From: Gordionus sp. m RMFG-2023
Taxonomy: Eukaryota > Nematomorpha > Gordioida > Chordodea > Parachordodidae
Assembly: GCF_954871325.1 (NCBI RefSeq)
Contig: NC_088776.1
Span: 31,606,508 to 31,670,507, forward strand
Reading direction: 5' to 3'
Length of the DNA stretch: 64,000 nt
Below are positions 12,093-23,770 of the stretch, piece by piece (position 1 is the first letter of the stretch; each line of letters begins with the position of its first letter). A program made the translations under genes and the position numbers. The notes beneath the pieces were generated by a model. The model ran no database searches and was not told where the DNA came from. It saw only the letters and a program-made list of their open reading frames with translations.

Positions 12093-12897
12093 CAGAGACT
12101 TGCAGGCCTGGCCCTAAGCCCGGCCAATTTTAAATTTTTTTTTTAAAAAATATCCGGGCCGGGCCGTATTTTTTTAAAAATTTATACAACATGAATTATT
12201 ATATTCGTCAATTAGATATGGTTATAATGATTATATATAGTTATGATTAATCTAATGTTTGGTGAAAGTTAACACTAGCTAACACTCATAGCATCTATTA
12301 CATAATATAATTATAGTTTTCCTGCCATGGAATAAATACGCAAAGGATTAAATACATTATTATATAATATGTTATAATTTTTATTAATTAAAATATCAGT
12401 TTTATTTTTTTTATAAATACAATGAATATAGTATATTCTTAAAATATTATTTACACAAATTTTCTATAGTATCAATTTGTAATATACTAAATATCTGTTT
12501 AGAATAAAAAAAATACTATTTTTCCTGAAAATTTTGCTCATAGAAGGAGCAAAGGTCTAGACATATAGTATCGAAATTTCGAGGCTTAGTCAATATTTTT
12601 CTGGCAAAAATATTGAGTTAGCAGTTTTTAAAAATCGGCTCAAAACGAGCCGTTTAACAACATTAGCTAATATACTTGCTTATTAAATGATAATACTCGC
12701 CGAAAAATATGATAAAATACGAAATAGATGAATTTTTTGTATATACCAGGTCCAATATAATTTTAAAAAATTCCGAGCCGAGCCTAAAATTTTTAAACCC
12801 GGGCCGGGTCGGGCCGTAAAAATTTTTGAAAAAATATCCGGGCCGGGCCGAAACTTTTTAATCAGGGCCGGGCCGTGCAAACCTCTGCAGGTCTCTG
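12093..12897. mobile_element. CAGAGACYTGCAGG non-autonomous hAT-like element
   Basis: It begins CAGAGACTTGCAGGCC and ends CTGCAGGTCTCTG, flanked by a perfect 8 bp duplication GTCTATAT (12085-12092 and 12898-12905). Both ends carry GC-rich blocks (CCGGGCCGGGCC) alternating with T/A runs. The centre holds part of the foldback element seen at 11841-12060. It is the longest complete member of this family in the window. Confidence 0.88.
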
Positions 12898-13296
12898 GTC
12901 TATATATTAGAGTTGTGTTGTTAATTTGCTTGGTCATTAATAATATGCTCAGGCCTGCTCTGAGCACGAACATGAGGTTCAGAACCGTTGTTTAGACCCG
13001 GGGTTCAGATAAGTCAAAAATAAATCTCATTTTCTTACTTTAAATATTTTTTTAAATTGGGATGCTTTTGATTGAAATGAATTTGACCTAGCCATTTTTT
13101 CTCTTCTAGACTATGATAAATTCACATATATATTAATTTATTTTATATATTATATAGTTAACAACCCTCTTCAAAACTTATGTGGGGTTTAAAGAATACA
13201 ATTTTACAAAATTTCTTAGTTATAGTATCGATAATTAATTATTTCTTGAACATATTATTTTTTAAAATTTGACATAACATAATTATCCTTAACAAT

Positions 13297-16296
13297 CAAA
13301 ATTTTTTTTTTCTCTTTAGCTTTCACCTTTTCTGGTGGTAAGCTCCTTCAATATATCTCTCCACTTTATGTTATTCATACTATCTCGTTTATCTAATTTA
13401 TTTCTTCAAATTGGCTCTAACTTTATGGCCCCATTGAAGTTTTGGCCTTCCTCTTTTAAGTTTACCCATCACTTTCAAACTCTCAACCTTATTTCCTATG
13501 TAGTTCATAGGCCTTCTCATTGTATGTCCATACCACCTAAGTCTGTTTACCATTATCTTATTCTTGATGGGCACTAGCTTTAAACTTCCTAGTATTCTTG
13601 TATTTCGCACCTTATCCTTTCTTGATACCCCAGCAATCATCCTCAGCATTCTCATCTCCATAGTTTGTAGACTTCTCTCGTCTGATTCTTTGGTTGGCCA
13701 TGTTTCCGAACTATATAGAATAGTTGGTTGAGCTATGGAACTGTAAATTTTACCCTTCAATTTGTGTGGGATTCTTTTGTCAAAGAGCACCCCAGATAGA
13801 GATCTCCACTTTAACCACCCTTGATTAATTTTACTCTTTATCTCTTTCTCTATTGTGCCGTTTGTTTGTATAGTGGAGCCCAAATTTATGCAGCTTTCAA
13901 ATGCCGATATCTGCCATTCATTTATATCAATGCTCTCTGTTTTATCTCCTCCTATCACCATATACTCCGTTTTTTCTCTATTTACTTTTAGTCCGTGCTT
14001 TTTTAGGATATTTATCCAACTCACTAATCTTTCTTTCATTTCATCCTTGGATTCGGCAAGTATCACAATATCATCTGCAAATATCATATTCCAAGGGACT
14101 GTTTGAGGTATAGACTGTGATAATACATCTCTTACTGTAATGAAGAGAAGTGGGCTGAGAGCCGACCCTTGATGAACTCCCTCGGCTATTGTGAAGCCTG
14201 CTGAAGTACCTGTTGTGTTACGGACCATTGTTGTATGGCCCATATACATATCCTGTATTATTCTTATATATTTTTCGGGAAATTTTTTCTGGCGTAGCGC
14301 CCACCAGATAAGTTTTCTTGGGATTCTATCGAAGGCCTTTTCTAGATCGAGAAAGACCATGAGTAGCTTTTTGTTCTTTTCCCTGTATTTTTCACTCATT
14401 TGCCTTAGTCAAACTGAGTCTCTCCTATTTCGATTATGTCTCTTAACCTTTTTTCCATTATTTTTTCGTAGAGTTTAAGAGTGTGACATTAGTTTTATTC
14501 CCCTGTAATTTTGACAAATGTGTGGATCTCCTTTATTTTTGAAGATAGGAACTAGATAGCTCTGCTTCTATTTTTGAGGGATCTCGTCATTCCCCAGTAT
14601 TTTATTGTAGAGATTTGTGAGGAGATGTATTCCATCATCTCCTAGTGCTTTAAGGCTTTCTATTGGAATATGTTTTTCATATGCTTGAGGCATGTGATTA
14701 TTTCTTGTTCTGTTATTGGTTGTATTAGGTTTTGACATGGGGAGTGTTCGTCTAGATGTAGTATGTGGGGATTAAAGTTGAGAAGATCCTGAAAATATTC
14801 TTTCCATCTATTAATTATTTCTTTTCCTTTTTTATCAATTTCCCCTCTTTATTTTTGATTATTTTTGGAGCTCCGTTTATTTTCTAGAATTCTTTTCTCG
14901 CTGTTTGGTTAATCATTTTATTTTGCCCTTCTTTGGTATGCAGTTCTTCATACATGTCATCGTATGCCATAGCTTTGGCCCTAGCCACCGCCTTTGTAGC
15001 TATTCTCTTTGATTTTTTGTAATTTATCTTGTCATCTGGGTTTTTTGATTTGTACCATAATAGTGGTTTGTGCATCTTCATTCCACCACCATAGTTCTAT
15101 GATTTGTTGCCTCCCATTGTTAAGCCTAATGTTGATTTGGCAGTTTCCATTAATCTGAGGAATCTATTGTTTCAATGTTTGCATTGATTGAAAATGCATC
15201 TGTCATTGTTTTTAATTTACCCCATTTGATGCATGGTTCCAGTTTTATCTTGTTTTGAGTGGATTTATTTATGAGGTGTAAATCCATGACTAGTAACTTG
15301 TGTTACGCGGCAATATCTTCTCCTGGGATGACTTTGCAGTCTATTACATCTTTTAATCTTCTGCGAGAGATAAGCATGTAATCTATCTGGGTTTTCCTTG
15401 TACCACTTTCATATGTTATTAAATGACTGTCCTTTTTCCTATAGTAGGTGTTGGTTAAGGCAAGGTCGAAGGCTTGCGCAAATTTCAGTACATGATTTCC
15501 TTCATCATTTCTTTCTCCATATCCAAAACCACCATGATGCCTTTTGTAGCTATCTCTTGCTTTCCCCACATACGCATTTAAGTCACCACCAATTATGACT
15601 AGGTCATCCTTAGGATTTCCATTACAGCTTCATCGAGGATAGCTCAAAAGTCATCTTCAACCCGTTTGAGGAGCATATACTGAAAGGATGTGTAGTATTG
15701 ATTGACCAATGCAGAGTTTTATCTTCATTAATCTATCAGAGATCCTGTTGACTTCTACTATTGAGGAGGTTAGATCTTGACTGAGGATGATGCCGACACC
15801 GTTCCTAATGCTAACAATTCCACTATAGTACAATTTATACCCATCTCCAATCAAACCTTTCCATTTCGTCTCTTGTATGCACGCTATATCAACTTTTCTC
15901 TTGTTCAACATTGATGCCAATTCTCTCGTCTTACCTTTAAGTGCACCAATATTCAAACTTGCTAACCTTGTCTTCTTTGCTTTGACTTTTATTTTACTTT
16001 TCGAAGGATGGAGGTCTACACCCTGCGCGTCGCTTGGAAGGAACGCCCTAGCTTTCATATTAATATTAATATTCATATTTTCATTTTTGTTTATTGGACA
16101 AGTATCCTTAGCACCCGGCTGTCCAAGCCTTTCGGTGACCGGGGTGTCATCTCTAAGCTCCGAAATTCATCTTACCATATGTCTTTACACATCAGTCATC
16201 GAAGAAAAATCCGAAATTTTTACGTTCCTTAACAGGATCGAACCTGGGGCCTTCTGTTTCCAGGCCTACATCATAACCCACTAGGCCACCCTGGCA
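13297..16296 (-). mobile_element. RTE-type LINE, near full length, old copy
   Basis: A ~3.0 kb non-LTR retrotransposon on the minus strand. A 12 bp duplication ATCCTTAACAAT flanks it (13285-13296 and 16297-16308), with a short poly-A tail (T's at 13302-13311). Frames present, 5' to 3': endonuclease N-terminal part (16076-15657, with LASLNIGALKGKTRELASML and DIACIQETKW), endonuclease C-terminal part (15569-15303, with RKTQIDYMLISRRR), a linker piece (15081-14884), and reverse transcriptase with C-terminal region (14399-13398, with FLDLEKAFDRIPR, HQGSALSPLLF and FADD). The protein resembles the RTE group whose domain was captured in ruminant CFDP2. Frame breaks between these segments make it inactive. 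Because the duplication encloses the tRNA-like 5' segment, that segment belongs to the same insertion. Confidence 0.9.
16200..16296 (-). promoter_or_regulatory. tRNA-like internal promoter at the LINE 5' end
   Basis: On the minus strand an A box (TGGCCTAGTGGG, 16288-16277) and a perfect B box (GGTTCGATCC, 16244-16235) are spaced as in tRNA genes. They lie within the first ~60 bases of the LINE insertion. The same head opens the SINE at 8035. Such boxes are the internal promoter of RNA polymerase III; whether the LINE uses them is inference. It is not a functional tRNA gene, since no acceptor stem pairing is apparent. Confidence 0.7.
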
Positions 16297-17030
16297 ATCC
16301 TTAACAATTTCAGTGTTGTGATTATTTAAATAAATCCTTTCTTTTATTAAGTTTTAAAATAATTTCCGGTATTAAAAAAGGATTCAAAACAACAGACCGG
16401 TCGATGGGCCATGGAAACTTTCTTAAAATGTGTTTCAGCATGCCCAGGCTAAATAAATTAGTATCGCTATGCCCCATCCTGGTTCAAAATGAGGTGCGAA
16501 CTAATCGAGTTTGTTTAATTTCATCGCTATTTTTTAAAATTGATTTTTTAAATAATTTTAGAAATGTATCTTAGCAAATAAATTTGATAACAATAGTTTC
16601 TAAATTCGACAAAATTAAGCTTGAATGGGATATTTAGAATACTTTTGGATATTCGTTTTTATTGGGGGGAGGGGGGGGGGGTTATCAGAAGTTTTTAAAA
16701 AATAATATTTTTCTCAACATTTTCTTTCAACTTCAAGTTTTTAAAAATAAATGTGTTATTTTAATTATTACAAACAAAATATTTTTATCTCAATGAGTTT
16801 TATTTTTAATTTAATCAACATGTTTATTAAATCATCACAACACTGAAAAATAATAATAAATAATTAAAAATATAAACAACGTATTCTGATTATTAAGGAT
16901 AATTAAGTTATGTCAAATTTTAAAAAATAATATGTTCAAGAAATAATTAAAATAGTAAAAGCCATTCCTACTATGCAAATTTATATACTTTATTTAAACA
17001 TTTCTATTTGTTATGATGCATATATTTGAT

Positions 17031-17215
17031 CAGAGACGTCAAACTTTAAGCCAGGACCAAATTATTCAAAAAATACATGATATAATTCAAAAAAATAATA
17101 ATTTTAAATTCAGCTCGGACTAGCCCAGGTTTTGTAAAATAAAAGACAAAGTCCAGGTTTGTTTAAAAGTCCTGCAAATTTTTAAAATTCATTTTACAGC
17201 TGCTTCGGGACTCAA
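17031..17215. mobile_element. Possible CAGAGAC-type element fragment
   Basis: The start CAGAGACGTCAAACTTTAAG followed by scattered AGCCCAGG and TCCAGG blocks resembles the CAGAGACC family, but GC-rich blocks are weaker and the right end is uncertain. Confidence 0.3.
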
Positions 17216-18345
17216 TCATGGTTTTTTATTATTGTAAAACTTTGTAGATTTCGATTTTCTAGTTCTAGTTTTAAAAAATATTATAAAACTATGCGCTAAT
17301 ACTATAACAATCAAGAAAAATGGCCATTCTATGTCAAATTTATCAATGAAAAGACATTTTCGACCCACCCCTTTTAAAATTGTTAATTTTTGAAATTATT
17401 TAGTTAGGTAAAAAAAAAGAGAAGGCCAATTATTTTAACTCGATAGCACACCTGCCCAAGATATAGGGGCTCATAGGTGCAATAAAGAGCCACTTTAGAA
17501 TCTCTAAAATGCTTATATCTCAAAAACTATTTTTAATAAAAAACATATAAATATTGTAAGTAAAAAAAAATCTCTAAAAGTCTATCAAATTAAAAAATTT
17601 AGCGCTAATTTAAGTCTTCAACTTCCGGTTTACCTATATTGCTTTACCTGTGTTTTAAGAAATAAAGGGAATTTGTTTTCAAAAATTTTTCCAAACAGCT
17701 TTTATAAATATATATATACGATGTCAAAACCTTGGCGACTCTATCGGCTTTTCCGAAATATACATTTTTATCAAAAATTGAAAAGGCGCTATACGAAACT
17801 AGGGATTATGGTTGAAAATATATTATTCTTAAGGAAAGTGAAAATATTGATATATTTAATGTGATATTTTCCAGTTATGCTACCCCCCCCACCCCCCGCA
17901 AAAAGATTTGCATCATTTTTTAGATCTCTACTTTGCTGCTATATCGAATGATTTATTAGCTCGATAAAATTGTAAAACAGCTAATTTAAATTTTTTTTTT
18001 AGGCTCATTATTTTACGAGCTTATTATTTTACAAAATAAACATCGAGCGATCTCTCTCTCTGCATAATATTCTTAACTTACCCGTTCAGATTAATTTTAA
18101 ATAATTCAACTCGTCTGCAAGCTTATTATTTTAACTTGTCTGTCTATAGTGGGAAAACATTTATTATAGGCGCAGATCAATTAAAATTTTATTCTATATC
18201 ACAGATGGAAAATTAATGCTGGGTTTGCCTAAAATTACTTTAAATGAAGATTAAATTTAGATTACATATAATTGCCAAAAATAATTTGTAATCCAGCATT
18301 ACAAAATTTAATTTTGATTATTGTGCTCAATGCCCTAGATCTTCT

Positions 18346-19431
18346 AATCTAAAGGCCATGATAAGTGAAATATTATATACAAGTGATGTCGAATATATTA
18401 TATACAAGCAATGGGTGAGATCATACAAATCTTGTGACCACACTTCACCAACCTTTAATTTTATAGAAACTCTTTTCGAAAGGCTAAATATCTTACTATT
18501 ACACTCATTTAACAAAACAGAAAACAATATTCATGAATTCTATTAAAATTAATTTAAATGAAGGAGAATATATCGTTCAGGCAGATTTTGCTGAAACGCC
18601 ATTGTGGTTGAAGATGAAGTAAGAATTTCACTAAAATAAAGCGCGTTATCATTCATCCTTTTATGATCTAATACAAGTCGCTTAATAATTTAAATCATTA
18701 AAGTTACGTATTAATAATGGAGCAGCATCACAATATAAGAAACGCAAAAATTTAAGCAATCTTTGCGAAGATGATTTAGGAATACAAGCTGAATAGCATT
18801 TCTGGGCCACATCTCATGGCTAAATAGCTTGTGAGGGGTTCGGATATACAGTCAAATGTTTAGTGGCCAGAGCTAGTTTACAAAGGCCTGTTTCAGAACA
18901 AATAACTTGTCCTAAAGAGTTTTTTACCTATTCTAAGGAAAATATTAAAGGTATAAGATTTCTAATTTATTAATAATTTTTTTTATTAAGGAATAGATTT
19001 CTCCTATATTATGGAAAGCGAATGTGAAAAAGAGCAAATAATTTTAGAAGAGAGATTCAATAAAGCGCGTACAATACCAGGAACGAAAAATTTTATACTT
19101 TTCATCCAATTTCTCAGGATAGAATTGGAGCTAAATTTTATTCAAACCCAACAGAATCGCAAATATTAAATATAACATTTCATTCAAATATTAATGCAAA
19201 TTAAATATATGAAAAAGAAATGGAGGTATAACATGTATCTATGAAAATAAATAGTGGGTAGCCGATGTTTTAGAAAAAAAATCGAAAAAGAGGTGTTAGT
19301 TAATTTTTACATCCTCAAGGACCCTCAATTCTTATACATATACCTCCCTGGTTGACAAATTGTGGATACATAAATCACAAATTTTAGATGTAATCAGTTC
19401 AACTGCTACCGGACGAACATATACCTTACAT
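18346..19431 (+). pseudogene. Decayed gene of a widespread unnamed invertebrate protein family (DFAE...DGAASQYK type)
   Basis: Successive pieces match, in order, a family annotated only as uncharacterised protein in many invertebrates (recalled, not searched). They are: TFNFIETLFERLNILLLHSF (18450-18510); NEGEYIVQADFAE then VVEDEV (18556-18625); NGAASQYKKRKNLSNLCEDD (18717-18776); FWATSHG and VKCLVARASLQRPVSEQ (18800-18905); ILEERFNKARTIPGTKNF (19043-19096); FHPISQDRI; FLHPQGPSILIHIPPW (19300-19353); and TATGRTYTL near 19404-19430. Family members carry a DFAENYS block, a SDGAASQYKN block, an ATSHGK block and a C-terminal WWLG...FLHPxGP...TGRxY block. The paired acidic residues suggest an RNase H-like nuclease, which is inference. 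Several stops and frame changes are present, some perhaps introns, so this copy is dead. Confidence 0.72.
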
Positions 19432-19554
19432 TAGAGATCTGCAAAGTTAGACCCGGCCCGTACCCGGCCCAAACGGGCTTCGGGCCGGGCCCAATTATCG
19501 GGTTCGGATCGGGCCGGGTCGGGCTTGAAAAATTAGGCCCGATACAAATCACTA
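19432..19554. mobile_element. Short TAGAGATCTGCA-type element
   Basis: This 123 bp element starts TAGAGATCTGCAAAG and ends AGGCCCGATACAAATCACTA. Near-identical 8 bp flanks support it: CCTTACAT (19424-19431) and CTTTACAT (19555-19562). GC-rich blocks CCCGGCCC and GGGCCGGGTC fill it. It landed immediately after the last recognisable codon of the unnamed gene. A longer relative is at 57440-57791. Confidence 0.8.
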
Positions 19555-20179
19555 CTTTACATAAGGATGAGACAATTAAAACTATTTATCCTTTTAATTT
19601 ATTTGCTTAAAATATATAATTATATAAATATATCTAACTAAATTTTGTTACAAATATATTTTAAATTATGGGATGAATATTATTATCTATCTATACTTCT
19701 ATCTTATTAATAAAAATGAATAATAATAAAAATTATATGAAGGATATTTATTATTGGAAATTTGTTATATTATTAAGTGTCTAATGGGCATTTGCCCCAC
19801 TGCCTCTCAGTTTAATAGGTATATCTAATAGAAAACAAACTCCCTTTATTGATTAAAACATAGGTAAAGCAATATAGGTAAGGAAGTTAAAGACAGAAAT
19901 TGAAGCTTTTTTATTTTTTGATATTAAAAAGTGTTTTACCTACAATATGATATATTATATTTTTTATTATAAATAGTTTTTGAGATATAAGCATAAAAAT
20001 TTTACAGATTTTAAAATTACTCTTTTTTGCATCTATGTGCCCCTATATCTCGAGAACCAGGTGTGCTAGCAAGCTAAAATAAACGACTTTCTCATTTTTT
20101 ACCCATCTAAATAATTTCAGAAATTTTAAGGGATCGGCCGAATCGTGATCGATTTGATATGGAATGACCTAAACTCTAA

Positions 20180-23100
20180 AAGAATTTGGTGCTAAATATA
20201 ATGAAATATCCATTTATCAATTACATAAGAGGTTATAGTAGGAGTATTAACAATAATATAATTTTTCCAATTTTAACTAATTATTAGATTATCAGTGTAA
20301 TACAAACTTTGATTATTTGATATATTCAATAAATTCATGTTATCATAATAAAATAAATTAACAAGTTAATTTAAAATAGAGAAAAAAGTTCATAATATAT
20401 TGTTATATTCAAGAACACATAAAGCATAATTGCTATAATTATAGTTTAAGGTTTTAGAAACAAAATTTCCTCTTATGGAAAAACATAAAGGCGTTGAAAT
20501 AAAAGTCGAAAATTTTATTATGAATTCTCCAAATTTTATCAATTGTTTAGTGCTTAATTGTATATTATTTTAATCCCTTTGGCAGATAGCATTAAAGGAA
20601 AAAATGATTAGTTAAGAAAAATTGCTAAAATTGGCATTATGCCAGAATAGAAATCTTTGGTAGATGTTTAATTTAAATGGGAAAAAATATCAAAATTTCA
20701 CGCCAGAAAGGAGAACACATAAGTTGCAATATCTAGTTTGTCTTAATATTTAGTACCTTTAATTCTTCAATCAATTTCGCCAGCCACAAAAATGTAGCAG
20801 ACCTAGAAGCTAAATAAAAACTATGATATCACGCCTTAAGCATCAAGTTAGATAAACTTCTGAAAGTATTGACTTTGAAATTATATAAATAAATTAATGC
20901 ATATTTAGTAAATTTAATATTCAACCCGTTTGGTAGATAAATTTTTAAAAAATATATAATTGATAAAAAAAATTTGCTAAGTTTGATTATGCTAGAAGAA
21001 AAATTAAGCACTGAATATCTAGGTGAGTCTGTATTGCCTAATCAGAACTTATTAACTAGTCAATCATTTTTTCAGTTATAAACGAAATAAAAATAACAGC
21101 ATGCCATAGGCTAAGTCTTAAATATTTTAATGCAATATAAAAATTAAGTATATCTAAATATATTAAGGTTTCTTTCCCATGATTCAATATTTGAATTTTA
21201 TTATTCTCTGATCTTTATGTATGTTTATTTAACAGATATAGAAGTAAAATAGTTTAAATCTTATTATATTTTGATTCGAATTATATTTAAAAAATATATA
21301 TAAATCCAACTTGAAGCAGTCCTAAACATGAAGTTTGCCAAACTTTGAAAAGCACTATATAAATAAAAATGCTATTAGCAAAATAGGAAAATTACTCAAA
21401 TACAAATTAGAGTGTTTGAAATTAATTATAAATACAATCTGGTAAACTCGAAAGGTCTTGGATAAGGCTTCCACTATACGAAATAATAAAAAAACTTACT
21501 TATCATATTTATAGAAAAGTAGATACAAAAACAAATATTACCTACTTTATCAAGTAGCTTTTTACAAATCCCATTTTAAAAATGACAAAATCAGTTATTT
21601 TAATTTTTTGAGCTTAGGTAAATTGGAGAATGATCAAGGGTCGTCAAATTCATTCCTGTCTTAACACTAAAGGTCGTTGAATGGCTATAGTTTATAGTAA
21701 TTTTTCCATAGATTTTTTCAAGCCCTTGGAATAGAAGAAATTTCCAAAATTATTTTATAGAATAAGAAAATTAAGGAGGATGATTTATCAATTTAAAAGA
21801 AATGAAAGCAGATTTTTGTTTAGATATCAATATAAAAATATTATGAAACCTCTAGTAATTATTATAGGCATATTTTTATTTAATCATTGATCATATTATA
21901 TTATACTATATATTATTATAAATATAAATTAAAACATTTATCCACAATATTTTGACCAAGTAGTTAAATCCAACTTTTAAAGTATAAACTTATATTTAAA
22001 ATTGCAATAATAATTTATTAAATGCAATGAAGCAAAAATCTAATAAAAAAAACTATCTCAATTTTTTATTAAAATATTATTTAAGGAAAACATCATTTTA
22101 GATAAGCCATTTATATTATTTAATAAATATATATATATAATAAAAATTTGGTGAGGTATAGCAACATAACAGGTAACCACCATGAGGAATGCTAAATTCT
22201 ATTGGTTATTATTACTTATTAACAAATATTTAAATTATTTACAAAATTAAATGTAAAAATAAATATTAATTCCAATTTTATTGAAAAAAAATTTGATAGC
22301 AGACCAGACCAAAGCCTCATATAAGGTATGAGTATAAAAATTTAGACTTAGAAAAAAATAAAAAGAAATTATAAAACTGGGTCTAAAAATAAATAAAAAT
22401 ATCAACAACAGCCAGGTAATTTTTTAAAATATATGTATATTATATCAAATGACGGATAAAATCTTGAAATTTAAGCATTTATTTTCTTTAATATTTTAGA
22501 TTTATCTTTGCAATCATTTATAAAAGGCTGCTAAAAAATATTCAGTGAGGCCAAATTTTAAAAATGGCTGAGCTTGAAAATGGGAAAAGAAATTATATTG
22601 TAACTAATCCTGAAAATTAATAATTCTTCAGGTCTCAAAAAATCTTAAATTACAATTTTATTAAAAACAATAAAATTATATCAAATTGACCAGTCATCTC
22701 TAATTAAAGATATATATCCCCTTAAAAAAATCAACCTAAGGCTATTGTTTAATCAAACTAAAAAATTAACTGTCTTACCAAAATATGATATAAAAATGTT
22801 GTTTGTTTTAATTAAATAAGTTTATCAATACAAAAATTTCTAGGTAATTTATTGCATTAAAGTAATAAATAGATTTTCTTGATTATATGCAATATTAATT
22901 TATTAATTATCAAATTACATTTAATAATGATAGAATCAAAATGTATTTTATGTGACATTGCCAATTTTTTTTAAATAAATTTTAAAAAACATTACACAAA
23001 TTTTTAAAAAAATTTGAAGTGATATTATAAAGTTATAGTAAATAGTATAAAATATCTAGAAAATTAATATTATATATCAAAACTAAAATAACTTTTTTGC

Positions 23101-23765
23101 CACTTGAGGTACAAATTGGTTTGGTATTCTTTCGCAATATTAATTTCATTGAAGGTGAACGGGAGATATATGGTTTGGGTTTGCGATTATGCATATCAAT
23201 TATTGTTCAGGTCTATGGCTCATTCAGGTGTACAAAACATATGTAAATGTTTTCTTTAAACATCCACGAATCTTTTAATTTGACAATAATAAATAATCAC
23301 TGATATTCAATGCTCAAAAATCTTACCTTTATCATTAAATTAATATTATTTAATATATAGATGAAATTTTGAATAATTTTTATACTTTAAATATATAAAT
23401 AATAACACAGATCAGTAACTATAATAATATTATGCAAACCTGAAGATATTACAGATGGCAGACGTCTATTTACAAAATCTTGTGGTTCATAATGTTATTT
23501 TGGTCAAAATCTTAATCGGACCTTTTTAAAAATCGACCCAAATCGGGCTTTATAACAACACAGCACTACTACTTACATATTATAAGAAATATAAAATATG
23601 CATTTTTAAAAATTGCGTAAATATTTCTGCTCCCCGTATTTTATGTACGAATCCAGTGATTATTAATTTCTTTGTTTGTAATCTATAATGTTTGTAATCC
23701 AAATCAAAATTGTGGAAGTAACCTAAAATAATTAATATATAACATTTTTTGAGTAACGTCATTTA
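20180..23765. other. A/T-rich sequence, nothing supported
   Basis: No exon, transposase signature or repeat unit could be recognised in this ~3.6 kb stretch. A weak relative of the 11841 foldback element lies near 23440-23560. Confidence 0.4.
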
Positions 23766-23770
23766 AAATT

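Larger units (their letters stand above)
13220..16950. repeat. Inverted repeat arms around the LINE insertion
   Basis: The sequence at 13230-13296 (ending with the word TTTGACATAACATAATTATC) is found inverted at about 16885-16950. The sequence just past the LINE (TTTCAGTGTTGTGAT, 16307-16321) is found inverted near 16840-16855. Removing the LINE leaves an element of roughly 700 bp with arms of at least 100 bp. No protein-coding content is seen. Confidence 0.6.
17322..20172. mobile_element. Element with ~340 bp terminal inverted repeats around an unnamed gene family
   Basis: The segment 17322-17672 and the reverse complement of about 19815-20172 match throughout. Ends read GGCCATTCTATGTCAAAT and GGTCATTCCATATCAAAT. 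Inner shared words include GATATAGGGGC, ATATCTCAAAAACTATT and CAATATAGGTAAAGC (in one orientation or the other). Between them lies the decayed gene at 18346-19431, on the plus strand. No target duplication could be recognised. Long inverted ends, one gene and no LINE-like tail point to a DNA transposon of about 2.85 kb. A 123 bp element is nested at 19432-19554. Confidence 0.72.

Noticed and set aside
13335-14478. Plus-strand open frames antisense to the LINE
   Set aside because: They mirror the reverse transcriptase frame and are rich in S, F and L; shadows. The same applies to plus-strand frames at 59878-61752.
16200-16296. tRNA gene at the LINE 5' end
   Set aside because: A and B boxes are present, but the segment lies inside the LINE target duplication and shows no cloverleaf stems; treated as a tRNA-derived promoter.
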